NCBI GenBank assembly: GCA_022478985.1
Contig: JAKSZP010000136.1
Coordinates: 1 to 64,000, forward strand
DNA from: Massospora cicadina
Lineage: Eukaryota; Entomophthoromycota; Entomophthoromycetes; Entomophthorales; Entomophthoraceae
Length of the DNA stretch: 64,000 bases
Reading direction: 5' to 3'
Shown here: one piece after another, positions 45,572-55,997 of the stretch
How the letters are laid out: every line of letters starts with the position of its first letter
How positions within the stretch are numbered: the first letter of the stretch is position 1
Made by a program: the position numbers and the translations under genes
The notes under the pieces: generated by a model
Told to the model about the DNA's origin: nothing
What the model saw: the letters and a program-made list of their open reading frames with translations, nothing else
Database searches by the model: none

Positions 45572-46975
45572 GAGCAGTTGGGCAAGTAAGGTAAGAGGAG
45601 CAAGTGGAAGGCCCGCGGCCTCAAACGTTCAAAAAACGCCCCATAGAAACCGGAAGAATAGACAAAAATTTTATAAACTGGTGGTCACTATTTCCCCAGA
45701 AATCCTTGCATGGCAATCACGGTGCAACCAGTACATCAACACGACACAATCCCAGTCACTTTTGTCAGTGGAATATGGAGTTCGCGTGTTTCTGGACATC
45801 CAACAAATGGCTTTATGGGAAAAATTTTGTGAAGATGTGCACACCTTTTTCCTGACCGCGGTGTACGTCGCACCTCACTCCATGTCTCGCGGTTGGCTGG
45901 ACCTAGGTTTTGAAAACAAAGATGCAGCAGATGAGGCTGCTGCAGTGCGCGTAGTGGTCAACCTCCCTAAAGGGCAATGTGTCACTAAAACCAAATGCAC
46001 CAGATGGATGAAATCAAACCAAATTTTCCTAATGTTTGACTTTTTGCCTACTACAGTAAAACGTGACATTTTGGAACAACACCTGAAAGATGGTCTCGCC
46101 ATATATGGCGAAATACAATCTTTCAAAATGCAACGCTTCATGTTGATGCCACACCTGTGAACTGGCAAAGCCATTGCAGTTCTGACCCCAACTGAGGAGA
46201 TTGTGAAGGACCTAACCCAGATCCCACACTCCACTTTTATTAATATCAAAGGGCATACCACCCACCCATTCCGGGTAACCATGGACAGCGCGCCCCCATC
46301 TGCACCCACTGTGATGCGTTCAGCCATAAGGCGCATGCATGTTCCACCAAGGAGGGCATCACATTCCAAGAGCACCCCTCAGTGGCCATGGCCAGCGGAG
46401 AGGCGCACTACGAACCAACTGTAAGCACCAAAGAGGCTTTCCCATGGGGATCACAAGGCTGCTACCTACTGGTAAAGCCCATCTCCCCACAAGAGTGGAA
46501 GAAGGCCAAGTAGGCCTGCAGGGCCGCGGCCAAGGAAGCAGCCAAAGCCACCACCACTATCCCACACTAACAACGCCAGGAGGACATTGAAACCTTTGCA
46601 GTGGAAGCAAATTGGGAATCCACCAACCAGTCAGATTGAGAAGCCCATGCCAATTGGGCCACTCAATCTGAGGATCTGATGGGGGACTTGATCTCACCAA
46701 ATCGTTGCACCCAAGCTCCGGTTGAAACTGACTTGGGGCCCATCCCAACTGAAAATTTTTTTTGACCCACTCAATGGTGCACCAAACTCATACGTGCCGC
46801 AAAAAAATCATCCGATGTTGGGGAAACAAAAAGCGAAGGCTAAAGCAAAGCAACTCTTTCCACAAAAATTAACAAAAATCCCAATAGTGTTGCTGCTAAC
46901 ACCTGCGCTGCCGTGAAGGCCCATGGGGATCTAGAGGAGGCTATTGGGCCCGGGTGCCCACCCTCTCACACCTAA
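45572..46975 (+). pseudogene. LINE2 ORF1 remnant
   Basis: The start codon is lost: AATTCAGGGAGC stands where LINE1 has ATGTCAGGGAGC. The longest piece, 45681-46160, holds VEYGVRVFLDIQQMALWEKF, WLDLGFENKDAADEAAAVRV and FDFLPTTVKRDILEQHL. A stop (TGA) follows MPHL at 46158. The CCHC region (about 46305-46345) keeps CTHCDAFSHKAH in another frame, but the last Cys context is altered. The frame of the end, PSHT-stop, closes at TAA 46973-46975 in the junction hairpin. This is the normal ORF1 end of the subfamily. Confidence 0.8.
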
Positions 46976-46987
46976 GGTGTGATGGGG
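46961..46987 (+). promoter_or_regulatory. ORF1/ORF2 junction hairpin, LINE2 copy
   Basis: CCCTCTCACACC (46961-46972), loop TAA (the ORF1 stop), GGTGTGATGGGG (46976-46987): ten Watson-Crick pairs plus one mismatch and one possible G-U pair. The ORF2 ATG is 46982-46984, six bases after the stop. Confidence 0.6.
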
Positions 46988-49900
46988 TAAAACCTTCACT
47001 TTAGGGACGTTGAATATTGCCAGACTCAAGGCCTCCCCGTCCTGGGCTAGGAAACTGAGTTTTCTACAAAAAAATATACCCAAGGATATCCTGGCCATCC
47101 AGGAGTCCCACTGTCCGCGAGATTCCAAGGAAGCTTGGAAAACAATGCTCCTCCCATCCCTATCTTTTTGGTCAGAGCACTGTGGGGTGCTAATTCAGAA
47201 AAATAATTTTTTCAAATTATTATTGTCAGAAACCTTCCTCAATGGCCGAGTCCTCATTGTCACTTTCTCGTGGGCTGATGTGGTACACACTATCGTCAAC
47301 ATCTATGCCCCAAATGGTGCATGAGAGCGTTGGGAATTTTTCTTATTTGTCAAATCCATCCTGCTACCCCCAGGCCCTTTTGTAGTCAGCAACATGAACT
47401 GCTGGCTAAACACTCCAACAGACTTGTGGCCTTCCTCCTCCCATGCCCCCCAGGGCCACATTAAACTTTGCATTCTAAAGGCCACCCTTGGGTTAATGGA
47501 TGCACTGCCGCAGCAAGTCCCACTGCTTGAGAACATGACGTGGCCCCACATCCATAATGGCCAATTAAGGTCCATGTCCCGCATCAACCTTATCCTTACG
47601 CTGGCAAAATTCCAACCCCACATATCCCACTTTAAAACAACAAAATTGGAATTCTCTGACCATCAACTGGTCTGAATAACCTACCACCTACCTGTCACAG
47701 CTGCTAAGGCCCCACATTGGTGCAAAATCTGCCCCTCCGAGCTCGCATCACCAGGATTTTCCACGTGAATGGAATCAGCAACTTTGGCAAAAGAGTTTGT
47801 TGCACCGTTTTGCGCGGACCCCATTTCCACATGGGCAACTTTCAAAGATGATACCTTCTGCCAATCTCACCACCTCTCCACCAGATGCTCACGAGCCACA
47901 TCAGCTGTCATTTCGCGCGCTCTGGCAGAGTTGGCACACCTGGAGTCCAATATCCCAGCTACAGGATACAGCTCTGCATGGGGCCAGAAGTGGGCGGAGG
48001 CAGCCGCCCACCTCAACGCGCTCAAAAGGCAACACAAACATTGGGTTTGTGTTCAGTACAGGGCCAAATGCATCACAAAAGGCGACAAGTGCACTGCACA
48101 TTTTTTAAAAAAAATTTGCACCATGCCAGAGCATGGCCTACACACAGGTGCGAAGATTAGATGATTCCATTGCGGATATGCCAGCCTAAGTGGCAATCAA
48201 AACACAAAAGTATTACTCCAAGTTGTACCAATCTGATCCAATTCAGCCAGCTGAAGTGGCGGAATTTCTTGACCGAGCCCACATCTGCACCATTTTCTGA
48301 TACCTGGAAATAATGAATTTGATTACTCCGAATAATTTATGGACAGCCATTTGTGGTGCACCAAACCAAAAATGCCCAGGCCCAGATGGCTTTCCATATG
48401 AATTCTACAAAAAGTATTTCAAATATATTTCCCCACTAATGCTGGCCTCACTTAACCAGAGACTTTTGGAAACGCACCTCCTACCAAGAGGACATGAGGC
48501 TTTTACAGTCACACTCTTCAAGAAAGGGGACAAGCTAGACTTAGCCAACTGGCGCCCCATTTCTTTAACTAACACGGATACAAAAACTTTAATCAAAAAT
48601 CATGGCTAACCGTTTAGGGATTATAGAATCTGCCACTATCTCCCCAGAACAATTTGTTTTTATACCCAGAAGGTCAATTTGGGACAACATGCACTCTGTG
48701 GCCAACGCGTGCCAGTCCACAGCCTTTGGGGCACTTGCATTCTTGGACTAACAGAAGGCCTATGATATAATAAACTGGGAATATCTCAGGGCCTGCCTCC
48801 ATCAGTTCGCTTACCCCTCGCTTCATCAGCTGGGTGATGCTGCTCACGGAATCTGCAACAATGGCAGTGCGTGGCCCTGGCTTCCTAATGGAAGTAGTCC
48901 GCCCTATAAAGGGGCTTGCGACAAGGAGACCCCCTTAGTTCACTCTTATACAACTTTATCCTTGACCCACTACTTCGAAATGCGAATGCCCAACTCACCA
49001 AGGTCCATGTGCCAGGCCAAGCCCCAGTCAAGATGATGGCGTTTGCAGATGACTGTGTGGTTGAGGTGTCCAAATAATAAAGATGCACGCGCACTAGAAG
49101 CCCTCATCCAGGAGTATTCCCAGGTAAGTAACGCTGCACTGAATGCCTCCAAAACTGAAATCATCCTCCTTGGTTGGTATCATAACTGCCTGGCCCCTGC
49201 AACCAGCGCTAAGCCCGGCCCATCTGCTCGCACACGCGCTCGCCCTCCCAGCTCACCCCACACCGCCCCACTGGTGCTCCCCTTTGTGCCACGCCCTACC
49301 ATAGGGCCGGTCCACCATCTGGGCGTGTGGGTGGAGGCAGGCGGATATTTATCAGCAGTAATGGAGAGTCATATTCTAGATAACGTGACAAAGCGCATCG
49401 CCTCCCTCAGAGCACACCCTACTTCCCTTACTGGCAGGGTCGTTTTGGCCAACTCTATGCTCCTCTCCAAAGTTTGGTTTGGAGCCCACTCCATCCTCTT
49501 CTCCCCAAGCTTCTTCAAATCCTTACATGCCCTGCTGCAAGGATGGCTATGGTCAGGTCGCCCTCCACCAGTATGGTTAGAGGTCATGTTTGGCCCTCAT
49601 CAACATGGTGGCATGGGCCTGCTTGACTTCCGAGCCCATGCAGCCAAGATCTTGGGCACCTGGATTGCAGCCCTCACCGCCCCTACGTTCCCCTCCCAAC
49701 ATTGGTCCTGTGCGGCATGCTCCAACTTCTCCCGCGCCTTGGGCCTCAACAATCCATCGAGCCCCCACTCACTGATGAAATACCTGGCTTCACACCCATT
49801 GGCCACAGGTCCTCACGGTACTAAAGCCCACTACAAACGAATCCTCCTCTCCATGCGGAGCGCTGAGTGGAGAATTCATATTAGTGGACACACAGCCCAG

Positions 49901-50610
49901 AGAGGCCACCCCTCTCCTCAGTTCACACAAGAGGTACAGAGGTTACCCATTCAAGATGGCGTGATCCCCACACGCCCCCATGTCCTATCCAGGGTGGACT
50001 ACCTGGACATGATGGACATCCCTTATTCCACTGAGACCCAAAAGACTATCTGGAAATACGCACACCATCCTCTGTTGCAGCCTCAAGTCCGCTCCCATGT
50101 GTGGCGCTGCCTGAGGCGGGTGTATCGTACAGCTGAGCGCTCTAACGCTTTACACTCATCCTATGTCGGGTGTGGCCAGTATGGAACTCTGTTCTACCTC
50201 CTGGGGAAGCGTCCTACCTCTAAAGTGATATGGCGCAAAGTCCAACGTCTGCTTGGCCAGGATCAAACACATCCCTTCAGCCTGTCAAGAGATATATTTG
50301 CTTTATCAATGGCCTCCCACCTTCCACCCTCCCTCCGTGCTCTGGTGGTTGCAATAGCCAAGTGGACTATCCACATGATTGTCTTGGATGCCATCGCAGG
50401 CTCCACTCCCACCCTCCCAGAAGCTGTCCACAGATTCTTTCTCATTTGGTGGACCACTTTCAGGCGTGGATGTTTGGATACCTCCCACCACATCACCAAC
50501 AGCTGGTCTCCTCCTGGTTCCCAGTTTGGTTCATCCAATCAGACCCTTTCCTCCACATATGTTCAATTGTGGCTACGGCCCCTTCACACGTTCCCTCCCC
50601 CTCCCCATAA
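46982..50610 (+). pseudogene. LINE2 ORF2, APE endonuclease and reverse transcriptase
   Basis: Endonuclease: LNIARLKA, ILAIQESHC (Glu kept), VSNMNCW (GDMN lost), RINLIL, FSDHQLV kept. RT: CPGPDGFPYEFYKKYF, LANWRPISL, FIPRRSIWDN, LAFLD then a stop in place of Gln (motif A Asp kept), and MAFADDCV (motif C intact, about 49035-49060). A 1-nt insertion near 49072 shifts the frame; after it the ORF is open from about 49076 to 50435, the longest open stretch in the window. It includes HHLGVWVEAGGY, WRCLRRVYRTAERSNA and CGQYGTLFYLL. Another shift near 50435 leads to the natural end FGYLPPHHQQLVSSWFPVWF at 50610. Frameshifts also near 46988 and 48160. Confidence 0.85.
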
Positions 50611-50763
50611 GTGGCGTTCCCGAAAGCAACAAGAGATAGCATTGCTTCTCTGGGGTGCCTTCCATGTTACTAAGTCTTTTCTCTTTCAGATTGACATTCA
50701 GAAGTGTCCATCCCCTGGTTGGCCATCCTCGCAATAAATAAATAAATAAACGAATAAGGCTCT

Positions 50764-50880
50764 GACAACATGGTGTATTATAGCAAAATGTTTTCAGAGG
50801 CCGAGTAAACTTATATTATTTAGAGAAAGAGTGCTTAAGTGTTCTCAAAGTGATGAAATATTCTGTAACTTCTTGTATGG
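50764..50880 (+). pseudogene. Gypsy-4a RNase H continuation
   Basis: NMVYYSKMFSEAE (about 50771-50808) fits the RNase H block where HPxAYYSRKFSPAExNY is usual. It directly continues the RNase H start at 45470 once LINE2 and one TSD copy are removed. It ends at 50880, where LTR-C begins. Confidence 0.65.
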
Positions 50881-51655
50881 TGTCAGACAATTGGGCTTTT
50901 GACAAAGTGAGAAGAATGTCAAAGTGGCGATTAGTTTAACTCTTAGTAAAAATCCTTAATTTGCTTCTCAGCGGAAATAAATTTTTCAAAGCAATACTTC
51001 TAATCAAACCTCAAGCTAAAAACTTAGTCATTGTTAATATGGTTACGCAAAACCCTCAGCATTTTAGGCAAACTGACTTTGGAGTCCGCCAAGCACTGAG
51101 TTATATCAAATGCTTCCGCCTAAGATAAGTATACCCCATTTTATAGACTTGAATGGGGTTTAAGGGGGTTATAATATTTTACTATCTAATCACCTATCAA
51201 GAAGTCTGGTAATTGGCTGAGGTGTAAATATTTTTAAGACAACTGATTGGTCAAATGTATCAAGTCGTTACCCCATGGGTTCATCATCCCTATTGTTGAC
51301 CTAACATCTAAAATTCAATCTAACAAGATGAATTTTTGAGAGTTTTATTAGGCCAAATCATCATTTTACTAAATCAAGTTCCCTCCGTCTAAAATAAATT
51401 CTCTCATATCCCACTATTGTTCTCCAAGTATATTAAATAATGCGGGATTTTCATCTAAAAATTATTATTTTATTTTGGTAAGCTAAAAGTAATACTATTC
51501 CCTTTTCCTGTTAAGGAAATTGCAAATATTTGTGGTCAATTTTAACCCTAACATCTAAAAAACAGTTGAGAGGTTTGAAACTCCTGAAACTATTAATTTG
51601 CTGAAATCCTGTGCCCTAAGCACCAGCGAGTACCCAAAGTTCTAAAATTCCAACA
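50881..51655 (+). repeat. LTR-C family LTR, possible 5' LTR of Gypsy-4c
   Basis: Starts TGTCAGACAATTGGGC, ends AATTCCAACA, length 775 bp. Left of it is RNase H of Gypsy-4a; right of it is gag-like sequence of Gypsy-4c, so it is either that element's 5' LTR or a solo LTR at a rearranged junction. TATGG before and TATGC three bases after are a possible offset duplication. Its hairpin has ACCCCATT (51133-51140) and AATGGGGT (51152-51159) around TTATAGACTTG. Confidence 0.75.
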
Positions 51656-52221
51656 AGATATGCTAATTACAGGCGCCCATGCACACCACAATTTTTAACT
51701 AAATTGGATACTGTTAGAGTAAATAAACCCTTAACCTTACCGTTGGAGCTGGACCAAGGCTAAACGCTTTAGGAACAGCAACTATCCAACGCTTTATCCA
51801 GACTCAAAAGTATTGATCAGCGTCCCTCTCTAGCTACTCCTGAAGCTGCTGCCGCTGTTCATGCGCTTACTGGAAGTAACTTTGTCCTCTTTGAACCCTC
51901 CCTTCGAAGACAAGTTTACCCCTAGTGAAGGTAGCAATGCTTCGTTCTTATACATTATAAATCTGACATTGATAATACAACTGACCATCTTTAAACTAAG
52001 TATATTTTCCTCTTCTTGAATCGCATGGACCAAGAGGTAATGGTCCCCCATATGGACCCCCTAATACCTGGGCCAATTCAAAGAAGTGCTTATAGATAAT
52101 TCAGCTCAAAGAGAGTTTGGATAAAATAAAAAAGGTCTTTTTTGTGCCTTAGCTGAAAAGGGGACTTAGTAATCAGCTTTTGCTGATTAATTCTATCTAT
52201 AATCCCAGATTCTGTAAAATT
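51656..52221 (+). pseudogene. gag: Gypsy-4c gag, N-terminal part
   Basis: TPEAAAAVHALTGSNFVLFE (about 51835-51894) and MDQEVMVPHMDPLIPGPIQR (about 52026-52085) are in different frames. No known domain is recognised. Called gag because it lies between an LTR and the protease-side piece at 62965. Interrupted at 52206-52221, the LINE3 duplication. Confidence 0.45.
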
Positions 52222-52329
52222 ATATTTTAATTTTATTTGGGGAAGGCCGACCTGAGATGGGCACTTCCAATATTACACTAAAAAATGAACAAAATTCAGT
52301 GAGAGGAGGGCACCCCAGAGAAGCAGACG

Positions 52330-55300
52330 CTATCTCCTGTTGCAAGTGGGAACGCCAAGAGAAAGAAGGGGGGTTACATGTGCAGGGGCCTGCGCCACTA
52401 TAGAGCTCATATGTAGTAAGGGATCTGAAACAATGAACCAAACTTGGAACCAGGATGAGACCATCTGGCGGCAACGGGGTGGGAGGTACCCAAACAACCA
52501 CGCTTGAAAGTGGTCCACAAGGTGCAACTGGAACCGGCGTATAGCTTCTTGGAGGGTGGGGGTGGAGCCTGCGATGGAATCCAAGACAATTGTGTGGATA
52601 GTCCACAAAGCAATTGCAATTACCAAGGAACGGAGGCAAGGTGGAATAGGGGAAGCCATGGATAAAGCAAACATGTCCTTAGACAGGCTGTAGGGCTGCG
52701 CATAATCCTGGCGAAAAAGGCGTTGTAGCTCACGCCAAATCGCTTTTGATGGAGGGAACACTTCCAGGCGGTGAACCAGCATTCCATACTGGCCACACCC
52801 AATGCAAGATGAGTGCAAAGCGTTAGAGCACTTAGCAATATGGTATACCCATCTCAAGCAGTACCACACATAGGAACAAATATGAGGCTGCAGAAGAGGG
52901 TGTTGGGCGTAGTCCCGAATGGCTTTCTGGGTATCCAGGGGTAGGGGATGTTCACCATGTCCAGGTAGTCCACCCTGGCCATGGTAGGGGGTCTTATGGG
53001 TATTTTCCATTCATAATGGGTATTCTTTGTACTTCCTGGGTGAACTGAGGAGAGGGGCTCCCCCTCTGGGCGATGTGCCCTTAGATGCGAATTATCCACT
53101 AAGCGCTCCAAATGGAAAGGAGGATCCTTTTGAAGTGGGGTGACGTCCCATGTGGGCCCGCAGCAGAAGGATGTGAGGCAAGGTACTTTAACAGCGAGTG
53201 TGGGTGGGTAGGATGGCTGAGGCCCAGGGTGCGGGGGAAATTGGAGCAGGCGCGTGGGACCAGTGTTGGGCTGATATCGTAGGGTTAGTGACAGCAGCGA
53301 TCCAGGTACCAAGGATTTTGGCATCATGGACCTTAAAGTTGAGCAGGCCCATACCACCACTATGGCGAGGGCCAAACATGACATCCAGGCGCATCGGTGG
53401 TGGGCAGACTAATCAAAGCCACCCTTGCAGCAGGACATATAATGACTTGAATAAACAAGAGGAAAAAGCGATGGCGTGGGCCCCAAACCAAAATTTAGAG
53501 AGGAGCATAAATTTGGATAGCACTACCCTGCCTGTAAGGAAGGTTTGGAGGGCTTTGAGGGAAGCTATGCATTTCATAACGTAGTCCAGGATATGGTTTT
53601 CCGTCACTGTTAAGGCATACCCTCCCACCTCCAGCTACACCCCCAAATGGCGGACAGGGCCAACGGCTGGGCGTGGCACAAAGAGGAGTACAAGTGGGGC
53701 GGAGTGGGGTGGGCAGGGCAAGCGATCCCGTGAGCAAGTTGGCGAGGCAGGTAGGAAATGTGGCGCTGGGGCCCTGCGGGCTTGATACCGACCAAGAAAA
53801 ACAATTTCAGTTTTGGAGGCGTTGAGTGCCGCATTACTTACCCTGTATTATACCTGGATAGTATCTTCAAGCGCACATGCATCATGATTGTTAAACATTC
53901 CAGCCACACAATCATCAGCAAAAACCAACATCTTGACTGATTCTTGGCCTTGCACATGGACACCAGTAATGCGGGCATTCACATTTTGAAGAAGTGGGTC
54001 AAGGCTGAAGTTATACAAGGGTGGGATAAGAGGGTCCCATTGGCGTAGGTCCCTTTGAGGGCGGACTACATCCGTGAGGAAGCCAGGGCCACGCACAGAC
54101 ATTGCGGCGGATTCCGTTAGCAACATCACCCAATTAATGAAGCGAAAGGAGAGGCTGAACTTGTGTAGGCAGGCTCTGAGGTAATCCCAGTTGACTCTAT
54201 CATACGCCTTCTTCTGGTCTAAAAACACAAGTGCTCCAGAAGCTGTGGATTGACAAACGTTGGCTACAGTGTGTATGTTGTCCCATATAGACCGCTTGGA
54301 GATGAAGCCAAAATGTTCAGGGGAAAAGAGAGCAGAGGCAACAACCCCTAGACGGTTAGCCATGATTTTAGTATATATTTTTGTGTCTGTGTTAGTGAGG
54401 GAAATGGGGCGCCAGTTGCTCAGTCCAGCTTGTCCCCTTTCTTTTACAACGTTATTGAGAAGGCCTCTAGCCTCCAGGTAGGAGGTGCGTTTCCAGTAGG
54501 TATTGGTTAAGAGAGGCAAGCACCAAGGAGGATGAGTCTTTGAAATACTTCTTATAGAACTCATAAGGGATGCCGTCTGGACCTGGGCATTTCCTGTATG
54601 GTGCTCCATGAACAGCGGACCAGAGTTAATCCTGAGTAATCAAATTCACCAATTCCAGGAAACAGGAAATAGTGCAGATATGTGCACTTTTGAGAAAAAA
54701 ACATTTCAGCTGGTGGAATTGGATATGATTAATATAATTTGAAGTATCAATTTTGTATCCTAATCGCCACTTTGGCCGGTGTATCTGTAACGGTGTGGTC
54801 TGGCCTTTGCACCTGTGTGTAGGCCAAACTCTGGCACACTGCAAAGAATTTTTGAAGAAAGAAAGTGTAGCACATATTAAACGCTGTGATATGCTTTGCT
54901 TTATACTGCACACAAAACTAATTCTTGTGCTGTCTTACCAGTTTGTTGGGGTGAGTGGACACTTCCTCCCACTTGTGGCCCCAAGCTTGGCTGTAGCCTG
55001 AAGTGGGGACGTTAGACTCCACGTAAGCCAACTCTGCCAGCGTGCACAAAATGACTGCCGAGGCAGCCTGTGAGCAACGGGAGGAGAGGTGGTGAGCCTG
55101 GCGGATTGTGTTCATCTTTAAAGTTGACAAGATGGAAATTGGGTCTGCACATAATGGTGCGATGAACTCCAGAGCTAAGGTCACAGTTTCCACCCATGAG
55201 GAAAATTTTGGTGATGTGATCTCGGTGGAGCAGAATTTGCACCATTTTGGCACCTGGGCCACTGGACTGGACAAATGGAAGAAAACTGATACCATCCTTT

Positions 55301-55976
55301 AGTCAGAGAAATTAATTTTATCATAGCAAAGTGGGAATATGGGATTAGATTTTCAATGGTGCGAAAATAAGGTCTATGCGGATCATGGACCTTAGCAGGA
55401 TGTTGTGCACATGGGGGCGTGACATGTTATTAAGTAGTAGAGCTTAATGCAGCAGAGTATCAAGCAACTCTAGGGTGGCTTTGAGAACCCGAAGTTCAAT
55501 GTGCCCCTGTGGGGGTGAAGGCGAAGAGGGCCAGCGGTCTGTGGTTGGGTTTATTTAGAAGTTCATGTCACCAATAATAAACGGGTCAGGGGGTAGCGGA
55601 AGGGAAGTGATGACTGAGAATAATTCCTGACGATCTCATGCACAGGTTGGGGCATAAATGTTGATTACAGCATGTACTTCATCATCACACAAAAAGGAGA
55701 CTACAAGGACGTAACTGTAAAGGTATGAATGTGATGAGATAAATTTAAACTACAGTGCACATGAACAAGCACCCCACAGTGCGTAGACCAAAAGGAAAGG
55801 AAAGGGAGGAGAATGGTTGCCCATGCTTCCTCTGCACCGCGTGGACAGTGGGTTTCCTGAATGGCCAGGATGTCCACGGGTAAGTTATATTTTAAAAAAC
55901 TCAGTTTTCTAGCCCTGTATGGTGATGCCTTGAGTCCAGCGATGTTCCATGTCCCTAAAGTAAAGGCACTCCCCAT
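52330..55976 (-). pseudogene. LINE3 ORF2, APE endonuclease and reverse transcriptase
   Basis: Read from the ATG at 55976: FTLGTWNIAGLKASP, ILAIQETHC (Glu), IGDMN intact (about 55586-55572). The SDH block is broken at 55298 (His codon is now TAA). The RT frame 54609-53848 is open over 253 codons: SNWRPISL, FISKRSIWDN, ALVFLDQKKAYDRV (Asp kept), PQRDLRQWDPL (usual RGLRQGDPL), LVFADDCV (motif C intact). The C-terminal part has WYCLRWVYHIAKCSNA-like coding and CIGCGQYGMLVHRLE, where the last Cys is Phe. Ends at 52330. Several frameshifts. Confidence 0.85.
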
Positions 55977-55997
55977 CACAACTTAGGTGTGAGGGAA
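55971..55997 (-). promoter_or_regulatory. ORF1/ORF2 junction hairpin, LINE3 copy
   Basis: On the minus strand: TTCCCTCACACC, loop TAA (55985-55983, ORF1 stop), GTTGTGATGGGG with the ORF2 ATG at 55976-55974. The six-base spacing from stop to start is the same as in LINE2. The stem has two mismatches and two possible G-U pairs, so it is weaker than in LINE1. Confidence 0.55.

Larger units (their letters stand above)
45471..50751 (+). mobile_element. LINE2, full-length two-ORF LINE, best preserved
   Basis: Starts ACTTTTCTTTCTCG, ends CCCTGGTTGGCCATCCTC followed by GCAATAAATAAATAAATAAAC. Flanked by GAAGAAGGCTCT (45459-45470) and GAATAAGGCTCT (50752-50763), 11 of 12 identical. Inserted in the RNase H of Gypsy-4a. 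Same subfamily as LINE1 and LINE3. Length 5281 bp. Confidence 0.9.
14462..50880 (+). mobile_element. Gypsy-4a, decayed Ty3/Gypsy element, split by Gypsy-5 and LINE2
   Basis: Pieces on the + strand are gag/protease/RT at 14462-17132, RT end plus RNase H start at 45060-45458, and RNase H continuation at 50764-50880. No part is duplicated. The pieces follow pol order and are separated by Gypsy-5 (LTR to LTR) and LINE2 (with TSD). I infer that they are one element. The upstream LTR is not recognised and integrase is missing. Confidence 0.55.

Noticed and set aside
45875..46375. 166-codon minus frame, with a similar one at 28533-28964
   Set aside because: Both are the antisense of LINE ORF1. Their mutual similarity only reflects the similarity of LINE1 and LINE2.
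49043..50737. 564-codon frame taken as one intact protein
   Set aside because: Its first codon is TTG and the first dozen codons are out of frame with the FADD motif. The last 100 codons are also out of frame with the conserved LINE end. It is a stretch between two frameshifts in LINE2 ORF2.
53198..53584. 128-codon + frame
   Set aside because: Antisense of the LINE3 ORF2 C-terminal region.
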